DNA of 8,593 nucleotides from CAZCJA01 sp964499015 (GTDB lineage Bacteria; Elusimicrobiota; Elusimicrobia; F11). Below are positions 1 through 6,876 of this stretch, piece after piece (the first letter of the stretch is position 1; the number at the start of each line of letters is the position of its first letter). The stretch spans positions 1-8,593 of the forward strand of contig CAZCJA010000086.1 of assembly GCA_964499015.1 (NCBI GenBank), written 5' to 3'. The notes beneath the pieces are model-generated. The model had not been told where the DNA came from, did no database searches, and saw nothing but the letters and a program-made list of their open reading frames with translations. The position numbers were made by a program, and so were the translations under genes.

Positions 1-2051
1 GCAATCTCGCCCTGAACCAGCACGCGCGCCGCTTCGCGGGCGCGGCCCAAAAGAAGGCCGTCCAACGCCAGATTAGCGACGCGAAAAAACGGCACGCCGT
101 GCTGCGCTTCGCCCAAAAATTCGCCGGGTCCGCGCAGTTTTAAATCTTCCTCCGCGAGTTTGAAACCGTCGGCGATCGCGCAAAACGCGGTCAGCCGCTC
201 ATGCAGATTTTCCTGAGTTTCTCCCACCACGAGCAGGCACTCGGACGAAGCGGCGCCGCGTCCGACGCGCCCGCGGAGCTGGTGCAGCTGAGCCAAGCCA
301 AAATATTCTGGATTCATAATGATCATCAGCGTCGCGTTGGGCACGTCGATGCCGACTTCGATCACGGGCGTGGCCACCAGCATCTCGGCCTCGCCGGAAC
401 GGAACGCTTCCATGGCCTTTTTCTTTTCATCGTTTTTCATTTGGCCATGGAGAAGGGAAACTTTTTTTCCGGGAAAACGGGTTTGGAGAACCTCAAATTC
501 TTTCTTGGCGGCACGTGCGGCTTTTCCTTCGGATTCGTCAATCAGCGGGAACACGACGTACACCTGATGGCCTTGCGCCATGGCCTGCGCGGCGCGCTGG
601 AAAGCCGTTTGTTCAATCGTAAGTGAGGTGCTGATGGGTTGGCGGCCTGGCGGCAATTCGTCGATGACAGAAACGTCCAGGTCGCCGTAAAGCGTCAGCG
701 CCAAGCTGCGCGGAATCGGCGTCGCGGTCATGATCAGGACGTCCGGATGAGTCTTCTCGAAATTATTGGTTTGTGTTTTGCTGAGCAAGCGCGCGCGCTG
801 GCGCACGCCGAAGCGGTGCTGCTCGTCGATCACGGCGAAGCCCAGGCGTTTGAAGGCCACGTCGTCCTGCAGGATCGCGTGCGTGCCGATTAAAAATTGA
901 ATATCGCCCGAGGCGAGGCCGGCGAGGATTTTTTTGCGCTCCGGCTTGGGCGTCGAGCCCGTGAGCAGCGCCCATTTCACCGGCAGCTTGGCGAACAAGC
1001 GAGCCACGCCGATCGCGTGCTGCTCCGCCAAGATTTCCGTCGGGGCAAGAAACGCCGCTTGCTTGTCGTTTTCAATGGCGAGAAGTGCGGCGGAGAGCGC
1101 GACCACGGTTTTTCCCGAGCCCACGTCCCCCTGTAAGAGACGGTTCATCGGCGTTTCGCGCGCCATATCGCGGAAAATTTCATTGATCACACGCGTTTGC
1201 GCTTTGGTGAAGTCGTAGCCGAGCGCGTTTTTAAACGGCGTCAGTAGATTTTTGCGCGGCATGAAGGTAAACCCTTTGACGTCGTGCTGGCGAAGCTGGC
1301 GGTTCATTTGCAGGGCAAGTTCGAGCAGGAAAAATTCATCGAAGGCGAGGCGTTCGCGGGCCTGGTCGCGCTCCACCCAATTGGAGGGCGCGTGATAAAG
1401 CCGCACCGCTTGCGGCAGCGGAAGAAGTTTTTCCCGCTCCACCACCGCGTTGGGAATGGGGTCCGGCAGCGTGTGCGCGTGTTGTTTGACTTGCGTGGTG
1501 ATGGTCTCGCGCATCCATTTTTCACCGATGCCTTCGGTCAGCGGATAAATAGGAACAATGCGCTGGTCTTCGGCGCCGCTGTGCTTTTCCGGGTCGAACC
1601 GCTCGGCGTCTTCCACGCGGAACTCGATGCCGTCTTTGGCGGCGGTCGGAGTACCGAAACACACGATTGTTTGGCCTTCTTCGAGCAGTTTGCGCACGCC
1701 GGCGAAAACGTCGTATCGATAGGAAAGGCGTTTAAACCACACCGCGGCGATGGCGCCGCTGGCGTCTTTGAGTACGGCCCGCGCCTGAGCCAGTTGGCGC
1801 CCCACCTGGCGGACCTCGCCGAATTGGACTGTTCCTTTAATGGTGGCTTTTTGGCCGAGCAGGAGAGATTTCATTGGCACAATGCGGCGGTCCTGGTGCT
1901 CGCGTGGGAAAGCGGCTATAAGGTCGGCGATGGTGGCGATGCCCAGTTTGTTTAAGAGTTCGGCGCGCGCGGGGCCGACGCCTTTGACGTATTGTACGGG
2001 TGTGGTGAGGTTGCTGGAGGGTGAGCTCGCGGTTGGAGCCGGGCTAGTCAT
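1..2051 (-). CDS. recG: ATP-dependent DNA helicase RecG (3' end cut by window edge)
   Basis: RecG is a superfamily 2 DNA translocase that remodels stalled replication forks and branch-migrates Holliday junctions in the cytoplasm. The frame is open for 683 codons from an ATG at 2051 to the window edge. The family is about 690-700 residues, so only a short C-terminal piece is missing. Visible in order are the N-terminal wedge/OB region with a GVGPARAELL helix-hairpin-like motif (about residues 24-33), Walker A GDVGSGKT (308-315), the RecG-type motif II DEQHRFG (409-415), motif III TATPIPR (from 442), and motif VI QLRGRVGRG (591-599). All motifs fall in one frame, so there is no net frameshift. 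The start overlaps the stop of the upstream outer-membrane protein gene by 8 bases. Only a weak purine-rich stretch precedes it, suggesting translation by coupling. Identification is secure. Confidence 0.97.
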   Translation of the reverse strand, partial: MTSPAPTASSPSSNLTTPVQYVKGVGPARAELLNKLGIATIADLIAAFPREHQDRRIVPMKSLLLGQKATIKGTVQFGEVRQVGRQLAQARAVLKDASGAIAAVWFKRLSYRYDVFAGVRKLLEEGQTIVCFGTPTAAKDGIEFRVEDAERFDPEKHSGAEDQRIVPIYPLTEGIGEKWMRETITTQVKQHAHTLPDPIPNAVVEREKLLPLPQAVRLYHAPSNWVERDQARERLAFDEFFLLELALQMNRQLRQHDVKGFTFMPRKNLLTPFKNALGYDFTKAQTRVINEIFRDMARETPMNRLLQGDVGSGKTVVALSAALLAIENDKQAAFLAPTEILAEQHAIGVARLFAKLPVKWALLTGSTPKPERKKILAGLASGDIQFLIGTHAILQDDVAFKRLGFAVIDEQHRFGVRQRARLLSKTQTNNFEKTHPDVLIMTATPIPRSLALTLYGDLDVSVIDELPPGRQPISTSLTIEQTAFQRAAQAMAQGHQVYVVFPLIDESEGKAARAAKKEFEVLQTRFPGKKVSLLHGQMKNDEKKKAMEAFRSGEAEMLVATPVIEVGIDVPNATLMIIMNPEYFGLAQLHQLRGRVGRGAASSECLLVVGETQENLHERLTAFCAIADGFKLAEEDLKLRGPGEFLGEAQHGVPFFRVANLALDGLLLGRAREAARVLVQGEI

Positions 2052-3039
2052 TGCTCTCGTCGCCCGTGACTTCGAATGGGAACGTCACGGAAATAAATGA
2101 TTTGCTTACCTTTTCATTGAGAAGTTCGAATCGTTCGAGGGCGTACGACACTTCCGCTCCGCCGCCGGTTATGATGGTAAACCCCAGTGTCCAATGCCGG
2201 TCTTCGGATTCTTGAATGTCATTGGCGAACATTCCGGCGCGCAGAAACAGCGCGTCCGAAAGCTGGTTTTCCAGTCCAAAATGCAGGAAATCTTCTTTGT
2301 CCGACCCTTCGTTGTAATAGCGTTGTTCGTACTCGCTGCTGGCCAGCATGCCGGAGCGGATTTTCCACGTATTGCCGACGCGGATTTTAAGCGGCAACTG
2401 CGTCCGTTCATGATGCTTCCACCATAGGAAGCCCGGGGCGTTCTGGAAGACGAGCCCCCACATCGTAGGGCCGACGGGGTAGCGCATGCCGATGTTCAAT
2501 CGTACGCCATTGCCGCTGTCCGAGCCTTCTCCCGGTAAATTGGACGCGGTGAGCGGGCGGTAAAGGCTTGAGCGCAGATAGGCAATGGCTATGCCGAAGC
2601 TGCCGTTCTTGCGCCAAGTGTCCGCACCGGCAAAGCCGATCGCATCGACAAACATCTCGGCGGTGGTGGAATCGGTCAAGCGAGAAATGGGCTCAAAGAA
2701 CATTACGCCTTTTTCGGCGCCGATCGCGCCGTATTGAAATACTTTTTCCCCCAAAGGGTCGGCGGCGCGGCGAGTTAATTTGGGCACTTCACTGGTTGCG
2801 CCCACGTGCGAGGTGGTGTAAAGGGAGCTGGCAAAGGGCGAGTTGAGCGCCGCTGGATTTTCGGAGCCGGACGCGGGCGTGCCGCGATTGGAGGCCACCG
2901 TGTCGCCACGGCCGAGCGTTTCCGCGCTGATCACGCCGCCGTCGAACGCGGTGGCGGAAATAGGCACCTTCGGCTTCGCTTGGGCTGCCGTCGCGAGGAG
3001 AAGAAGCGCCGCCGGCGCAAGGAGCCTATTTCTTGTCAC
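2044..3039 (-). CDS. Predicted outer-membrane beta-barrel protein, PorV/FadL-like, function unknown
   Basis: This 331-residue protein has a clear Sec signal peptide: basic MTRNR, a Leu/Ala-rich core at about residues 6-18, and a probable signal peptidase I cut after AQA (residue 21). Near the N-terminus a GRGDTVAS segment followed by SENPAALNS resembles the glycine-rich region plus NPA motif of PorV/UPF0164 and FadL-like outer-membrane barrels. The rest alternates short amphipathic strands with Gly/Asn/Asp turns. A last strand, SFISVTFPF (about 314-322), ends in Phe as BAM substrates do, then a 9-residue polar tail follows. No enzymatic motif is visible. The start is a GTG at 3039 overlapping the thiG stop by 14 bases, with no good ribosome binding site, so it is probably coupled. 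The barrel assignment rests on sequence texture, not homology I could test. A periplasmic beta-rich protein is the alternative. Confidence 0.72.
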   Translation of the reverse strand: MTRNRLLAPAALLLLATAAQAKPKVPISATAFDGGVISAETLGRGDTVASNRGTPASGSENPAALNSPFASSLYTTSHVGATSEVPKLTRRAADPLGEKVFQYGAIGAEKGVMFFEPISRLTDSTTAEMFVDAIGFAGADTWRKNGSFGIAIAYLRSSLYRPLTASNLPGEGSDSGNGVRLNIGMRYPVGPTMWGLVFQNAPGFLWWKHHERTQLPLKIRVGNTWKIRSGMLASSEYEQRYYNEGSDKEDFLHFGLENQLSDALFLRAGMFANDIQESEDRHWTLGFTIITGGGAEVSYALERFELLNEKVSKSFISVTFPFEVTGDESND

Positions 3040-3826
3040 TGATAACGTTGGCGGTCGGGCTGGAGGGTGCCGCGTGCGTGCGTTTGGGCATGCGGCCCGC
3101 GAGATAGGCGGCGCGGCCGGCCTGGGTGGCCAGACGCATCGCGTGCGACATCTGCACGGGATCTTTGGCTTCGGCGATCGCCGTGTTCATCAAAATTCCA
3201 TCGACGCCCATTTCCATGGCGAAGGCCGCGTCGGAGGCGGTGCCAACGCCTGCGTCCACGATCACCGGAACCGAGGTCACTTTCTCGCGGATCCAGCGAA
3301 TGTTTAGCGGATTCAAAATCCCCTGGCCGGAACCGATGGGTGCTGCAAGCGGCATGACGGCGGCGGCGCCGGCGTCAACCAGCTTGCGCGCGACGATAAC
3401 GTCGTCGTTGGTGTACGGTAGAACGGTGAAGTCTTCTTTCACCAAGATGTGCGTCGCTTCCAGGAGCACTTCGGTGTCGGGCAGAAGCGTCTCGGGATCG
3501 CCGAGAACTTCGAGCTTGATCAGATCGGTGTTCAGGAGCTCGCGGGCCAAGCGGGCGGTGCGCAGTGTGTCCTGGAGATTGTAGCAGCCGGCCGTGTTCG
3601 GCAGGATCAGCATCCCTTTGGGAATCGCGTTGCGGAATGAGGCTTCGCTTTCATCTTGAAGATTAATGCGGCGGATCGCCACCGTGACCATGCCCGTTTG
3701 GGCGGCTTGAAGGCATTCGGCCATTTGTTCAAATGATTTGTATTTCCCGCTGCCGAGAATCAGCCGCGAGTTCAGCGTGTACCGTCCGATTTTAAGAACA
3801 TCCTGTTCCAAAAGGGTTTGCGTCAT
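3026..3826 (-). CDS. thiG: Thiazole synthase ThiG
   Basis: ThiG condenses 1-deoxyxylulose 5-phosphate, dehydroglycine and the sulfur carried by ThiS thiocarboxylate into the thiazole phosphate of thiamine. It is a cytoplasmic TIM-barrel enzyme. Family landmarks are SRLILGSGKY near the N-terminus, the KLEVLGD segment whose Lys (about residue 104 from the chosen start) is the Schiff-base lysine, VMPLAAPIGSGQGI, and the phosphate-binding VDAGVGTASDAA. From the ATG at 3826 the protein is 266 residues, slightly longer than the usual ~256 because of a polar C-terminal tail. I prefer this ATG over an in-frame GTG at 3835, since the ATG has a near-perfect Shine-Dalgarno and the GTG lies inside thiS. 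It sits 1 base after the thiS stop and overlaps the next gene by 14 bases. No other thiamine gene is visible beyond thiS. Confidence 0.96.
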   Translation of the reverse strand: MTQTLLEQDVLKIGRYTLNSRLILGSGKYKSFEQMAECLQAAQTGMVTVAIRRINLQDESEASFRNAIPKGMLILPNTAGCYNLQDTLRTARLARELLNTDLIKLEVLGDPETLLPDTEVLLEATHILVKEDFTVLPYTNDDVIVARKLVDAGAAAVMPLAAPIGSGQGILNPLNIRWIREKVTSVPVIVDAGVGTASDAAFAMEMGVDGILMNTAIAEAKDPVQMSHAMRLATQAGRAAYLAGRMPKRTHAAPSSPTANVISDKK

Positions 3827-3827
3827 T

Positions 3828-4037
3828 TTATCCACCTCCGATCATGCGGATCACTTCCAGCACGTCGCCTTCTTTAAGCGTCACGTTTTCGAGCTCAGCC
3901 CGCCGGATCACTTTCATGTTTAATTCGCAGGCCACCACGTTTGGGTTGATGTTGCGGCTTTGCAAAAGCGCTTTGATGTTCGTTCCGTCCGCGATGCTTT
4001 CCGCGGTGCCGTTGATCTGTACCGTCACATTCGTCAT
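3828..4037 (-). CDS. thiS: Sulfur carrier protein ThiS
   Basis: ThiS is a small ubiquitin-fold protein whose C-terminal Gly carboxylate is adenylated by ThiF and converted to a thiocarboxylate that donates sulfur to ThiG. This 69-residue product has the family length, the N-terminal beta strand MTNVTVQING, the central VACELNMKVI strand and a C-terminus ending in IGGG, so the essential diglycine tail is intact. The ATG at 4037 overlaps the stop of the ABC exporter gene as ATGA, and thiG follows after one base. Adjacency to thiG makes this ThiS rather than a MoaD-like carrier. ThiF, needed to activate it, is not in the window and must lie elsewhere or be replaced by a MoeB-like enzyme. Confidence 0.94.
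   Translation of the reverse strand: MTNVTVQINGTAESIADGTNIKALLQSRNINPNVVACELNMKVIRRAELENVTLKEGDVLEVIRMIGGG
3833..3839 (-). promoter_or_regulatory. Shine-Dalgarno of thiG inside the thiS diglycine codons
   Basis: On the minus strand the sequence GGAGGTG lies 6 bases before the thiG ATG at 3826, a strong match to the anti-Shine-Dalgarno. The same bases are codons of the C-terminal Gly-Gly-Gly of ThiS. It decides the thiG start in favour of the ATG over the GTG at 3835, because that GTG is itself part of the site. Confidence 0.85.
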
Positions 4038-5755
4038 ACGCTGGCCTGCAGCTGATAAAGTTTGTGGTACGTGCCTTTCTTCGTCAGTAATTCGTCGTGG
4101 CTGCCGGTTTCTTTTATTTTCCCATTTTCGAGGACGATTATGCGATGGGCTTTTCTGACGGTGGACAGTCGGTGCGCGATCATGAGCACCGTGCGGCCTT
4201 CCAGGAGACGGTCGAACGCCAACTGCACGGCTTGCTCCGACTCGGCGTCCAAAGCGCTGGTGGCTTCGTCCAGAACCAGGATCGCGGGGTTTTTAAGCAA
4301 AGAGCGGGCAATGGCCAAGCGCTGGCGCTCGCCGCCGGACAAGCGCGTGCCGCGTTCGCCGATCATGGTGTTATAGCCGTTCGGCAACTTAACGATGAAA
4401 TCGTGGGCGTAGGCCGCGCGGGCCGCGTCTTCGATTTCTTTTTGCGTTGCGTCGTTGCGGCCGTAGGCGATGTTCGCGGCCACGCTGTCATTGAACAAAT
4501 GGGTTTCCTGAGTCACGACCGCTAGTTGATCGCGCAGGCTTGTGACGGAAATATCGCGCAAATCACGGCCATCAAAAAGAATTTCACCCGAGGTCGGGTC
4601 ATAGAACCGCAACAAAAGCTGGGCAATCGTGCTTTTTCCCGAACCGGACGCGCCCACCAAGGCGACGACTTCCCCTTTTTTTAGCGAGAAATTCACATGG
4701 TCGAGAACTGAGACATCGGAACCATACGAGAAACCGACATTCTTGTATTCAATTCCCGTGGTCAAGGTCGGTGCTTTTATCGCGTTCGGCTTTTCCAATA
4801 CGGTCCCTTTCTGGTCCAATAGTTCAAAAACGCGCTCCGCAGCCGCGAGTCCCGTCTGTAGCTGCACGTTGACCGAGGAGAATTTCTTGATCGGGTTATA
4901 AAGAGTCATTGCCGCGCCCACGAAAGCCACAAAACCGCCGAGCGACCAGGTGCCGTTCACCACATCAGAGCCGCCGATCAGCAGCATCGCGGCCAGTACG
5001 ATCGCGCCCAGGAATTCCATGATGGGGCTCGATCGGGCGTCAATGCGCGCCAATCGCATCATCACGTCGAAGAAGTGGCGGTTCTCTTTGGCCAGGTCGT
5101 CGATTTCTTTTTTCTCGTTCTGAAATGTTTTTACGATCGGCATGGCCGTGATGGCTTCCTGAATGATGTTGTAAATGTCGGCCATTTTGGCTTGGCTTTC
5201 ACGCCCGGCCCGCCGGCTCTTCTTGCCCATCTGGACGAGGAAAAAACCGGCGATCGGCAGAATGGAAAAACAAAGAAGCGCGAACTTGAAGTTGGAGTAA
5301 AAGAGAAAGCCGACGAGTCCCAAAATTTGCAGGCCGTCGCGGATCAGCGTTGTTGGTGCGGAAACGAGTGCGTGTTGGAGCATGGTGACGTCGTTGGTGA
5401 GCCGCGCCATGATACCGGCGGAGGTTTTGTGATTGAAGAAACCCATCGACAGCGAATAAAGATGCGCATATGTGTCGTCGCGCAGCTGCCGGGCGACCGA
5501 TTGGCTGATGTAGGCCGCTAAATAGGTGTGCGCGTACCAGAGAATCGATTTTAAAGCGTAGCCGGACAGAATCAGCACCACTCCCATCTTCAGGGCTTCC
5601 GCGTCTTTCTGAACCAGCGCGCTGTCGAGAAGGAACTTGAGGAGCCAGATAAGTGCGGTCGAAATAGCGGCCACCGCCGTCATGCAGATGATAGCGATGG
5701 TGGCGCGGAGCCAGTATTTTTTCGCGTAGCTTAAGAGCCGCCCGATTATCTTCAC
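4034..5755 (-). CDS. msbA: MsbA-type lipid A export ABC transporter (permease-ATPase fusion)
   Basis: This is a half-transporter with an N-terminal membrane domain and a C-terminal ATPase, acting as a homodimer in the inner membrane. From the chosen start it has 573 residues, close to E. coli MsbA (582). Six hydrophobic segments lie at about 17-43, 57-80, 141-157, 158-175, 245-262 and 270-286. The ATPase shows an A-loop Tyr (344), Walker A GASGSGKST (368-376), Q-loop Gln (416), signature LSGGE (472-476), Walker B ILVLDE (492-497) and H-loop His (528), so it should be active. The frame stays open to an ATG at 5875, but those 40 extra residues lie within lpxB and are Arg/Gly-rich and unlike the family. 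The GTG at 5755 gives a GTGA overlap with the lpxB stop and a GGAG site 8 bases upstream. Position after lpxB supports a lipid A flippase. A general lipid or drug exporter is the alternative. Confidence 0.9.
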   Translation of the reverse strand: MKIIGRLLSYAKKYWLRATIAIICMTAVAAISTALIWLLKFLLDSALVQKDAEALKMGVVLILSGYALKSILWYAHTYLAAYISQSVARQLRDDTYAHLYSLSMGFFNHKTSAGIMARLTNDVTMLQHALVSAPTTLIRDGLQILGLVGFLFYSNFKFALLCFSILPIAGFFLVQMGKKSRRAGRESQAKMADIYNIIQEAITAMPIVKTFQNEKKEIDDLAKENRHFFDVMMRLARIDARSSPIMEFLGAIVLAAMLLIGGSDVVNGTWSLGGFVAFVGAAMTLYNPIKKFSSVNVQLQTGLAAAERVFELLDQKGTVLEKPNAIKAPTLTTGIEYKNVGFSYGSDVSVLDHVNFSLKKGEVVALVGASGSGKSTIAQLLLRFYDPTSGEILFDGRDLRDISVTSLRDQLAVVTQETHLFNDSVAANIAYGRNDATQKEIEDAARAAYAHDFIVKLPNGYNTMIGERGTRLSGGERQRLAIARSLLKNPAILVLDEATSALDAESEQAVQLAFDRLLEGRTVLMIAHRLSTVRKAHRIIVLENGKIKETGSHDELLTKKGTYHKLYQLQASV

Positions 5756-6876
5756 GCGACGTTCTCCAAAATGAGTCGTGCGGCGCGTTCGGAAGCACCC
5801 TGGCCGCCCATGGCTTTGCGCAAACGCAGCAGCTCCCGGGTCACTTCTTTGCGTTTGGCCGGATCTTTGAGCCACGTGAGGAGCGGCCGCGCGAGGTTTT
5901 CACCCGTGGCGCGCCATTGGATAAATTCAGGGACGACTTCCTTTCCGCCAAGCAGGTTCGGCATGCCCAAATACGGAATGTTGATCACGGCGCGGGCCAC
6001 GGCATAGGTAAGCCAATCTGTTTTATACATGATAGCCATGGGAATGCCGAGCAGCGCGTTTTCCAGCGTCTCCATGCCGGAGGCGGTAATGGCCATGTCG
6101 ATTTGCGAACGCCAGACGAAAGATTCGTCCTGCACCATTTCCACAAGTAAAGAGCTTTTGCGCGGTGTCAAAATTGATTTATAAAGATCGCGGTCGACGT
6201 TCGGTACCGTGAACAAAATAAACCGGCTGCCCGGATGCTTTTCCCGGATGATTTCGCAGGCATCAGCCATCACGTGCAGATGGCGTTTGATTTCGCTTTC
6301 GCGGCTGCCGGGCAGAAGGCCGATCATCGCTTCCACGTGCGCGGGGCGCAAATTGTTTTCGTCGATCAAAGGGATTTTGTCCAGGATCGGGTGACCGACG
6401 AAATGCGCGGGCAAATTGCGTTTCTTGTAGAACTCCATTTCAAACGGAAACAAGCAGAGGAACATGTCGACCACCGGGCGCAGTTTTTCGGCGCGCCACG
6501 GACGGCTCGCCCAAAATTGCGGACTGACGTAGTAATAGACGGGCCGGCCGCTTTTTTTGGCCAGTTCGGCGACGCGGCCGTTGAAACCGTAGAAGTCCAC
6601 CGGAATGACGACGTCGGGAGGGTTCTTTTCAAATTCGGGCTTGATGATGTCGTCGAGAACATGTTTGAAATAGGATATTTTATTGAGTACCACAGTGAGC
6701 CCCAGCACACTGTGCTGAATAATGTTTTCCAGGAATTTGTCGCTGACGCGTTTAATGTTTTCTCCCCCGACGCCGACCACGTATAAATCCGAACGGAGTT
6801 TTTTCATCGACTCGATCAACTGCGCGCCGATGATGTCGCCCGACGGATCGCCTGCGACGATGAACACGCACTTCAC
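5752..6876 (-). CDS. lpxB: Lipid-A-disaccharide synthase LpxB
   Basis: LpxB is a peripheral membrane glycosyltransferase (GT19, GT-B fold) that joins UDP-2,3-diacylglucosamine to lipid X, forming the beta-1,6 disaccharide of lipid A. At 374 residues it has the usual length. Family landmarks are the N-terminal AGDPSGD loop (8-14; usually AGExSGD), VDFYGFN (93-99) with the conserved Asp 94, YYVSPQFWA (115-123), FVGHPILD (159-166), LLPGSRESEI (187-196), ASGMETLE (265-272; often SGTxTLE), and PNLLGGKEVVPEFIQ (306-320). The Asp for Glu in the first loop and Met for Thr in the ASG motif are departures, but the fold signature is intact. The start is a GTG at 6876 overlapping the upstream stop as GTGA, with GAGGA 9 bases before it. 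The 3' end overlaps the exporter gene by 4 bases. Confidence 0.96.
   Translation of the reverse strand: MKCVFIVAGDPSGDIIGAQLIESMKKLRSDLYVVGVGGENIKRVSDKFLENIIQHSVLGLTVVLNKISYFKHVLDDIIKPEFEKNPPDVVIPVDFYGFNGRVAELAKKSGRPVYYYVSPQFWASRPWRAEKLRPVVDMFLCLFPFEMEFYKKRNLPAHFVGHPILDKIPLIDENNLRPAHVEAMIGLLPGSRESEIKRHLHVMADACEIIREKHPGSRFILFTVPNVDRDLYKSILTPRKSSLLVEMVQDESFVWRSQIDMAITASGMETLENALLGIPMAIMYKTDWLTYAVARAVINIPYLGMPNLLGGKEVVPEFIQWRATGENLARPLLTWLKDPAKRKEVTRELLRLRKAMGGQGASERAARLILENVA
5764..5767 (-). promoter_or_regulatory. Ribosome binding site deciding the ABC exporter start
   Basis: GGAG on the minus strand, 8 bases before the GTG at 5755, sits within the last codons of lpxB. It supports the GTG start with a 4-base stop/start overlap over the far-upstream ATG at 5875. 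Confidence 0.65.

Noticed and set aside
1284..1955. A 223-codon plus-strand open frame opposite recG
   Set aside because: It lies entirely antisense to recG, whose helicase motifs are intact in one frame. Its product shows no recognisable domain and looks like a shadow of GC-rich coding sequence.
3833..3835. In-frame GTG at 3835 as an alternative thiG start (3 residues longer)
   Set aside because: The GTG is part of the Shine-Dalgarno-like GGAGGTG for the ATG at 3826 and lies inside thiS, so the ATG start is preferred.
3026..4040. Search for a TPP riboswitch or promoter near thiS-thiG
   Set aside because: There is no non-coding leader: thiS overlaps the exporter stop by 4 bases, leaving no space for a riboswitch.
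5199..5798. A 199-codon minus-strand frame overlapping the exporter gene
   Set aside because: It is an alternative frame of the membrane-domain coding region. It is Arg/Pro/His-rich, lacks domains, and competes with a clearly functional ABC transporter frame.
6235..6786. A 183-codon plus-strand open frame opposite lpxB
   Set aside because: It is fully antisense to a confidently identified lpxB, is His/Asp/Phe-rich in the way of antisense translations, and has no supporting context.
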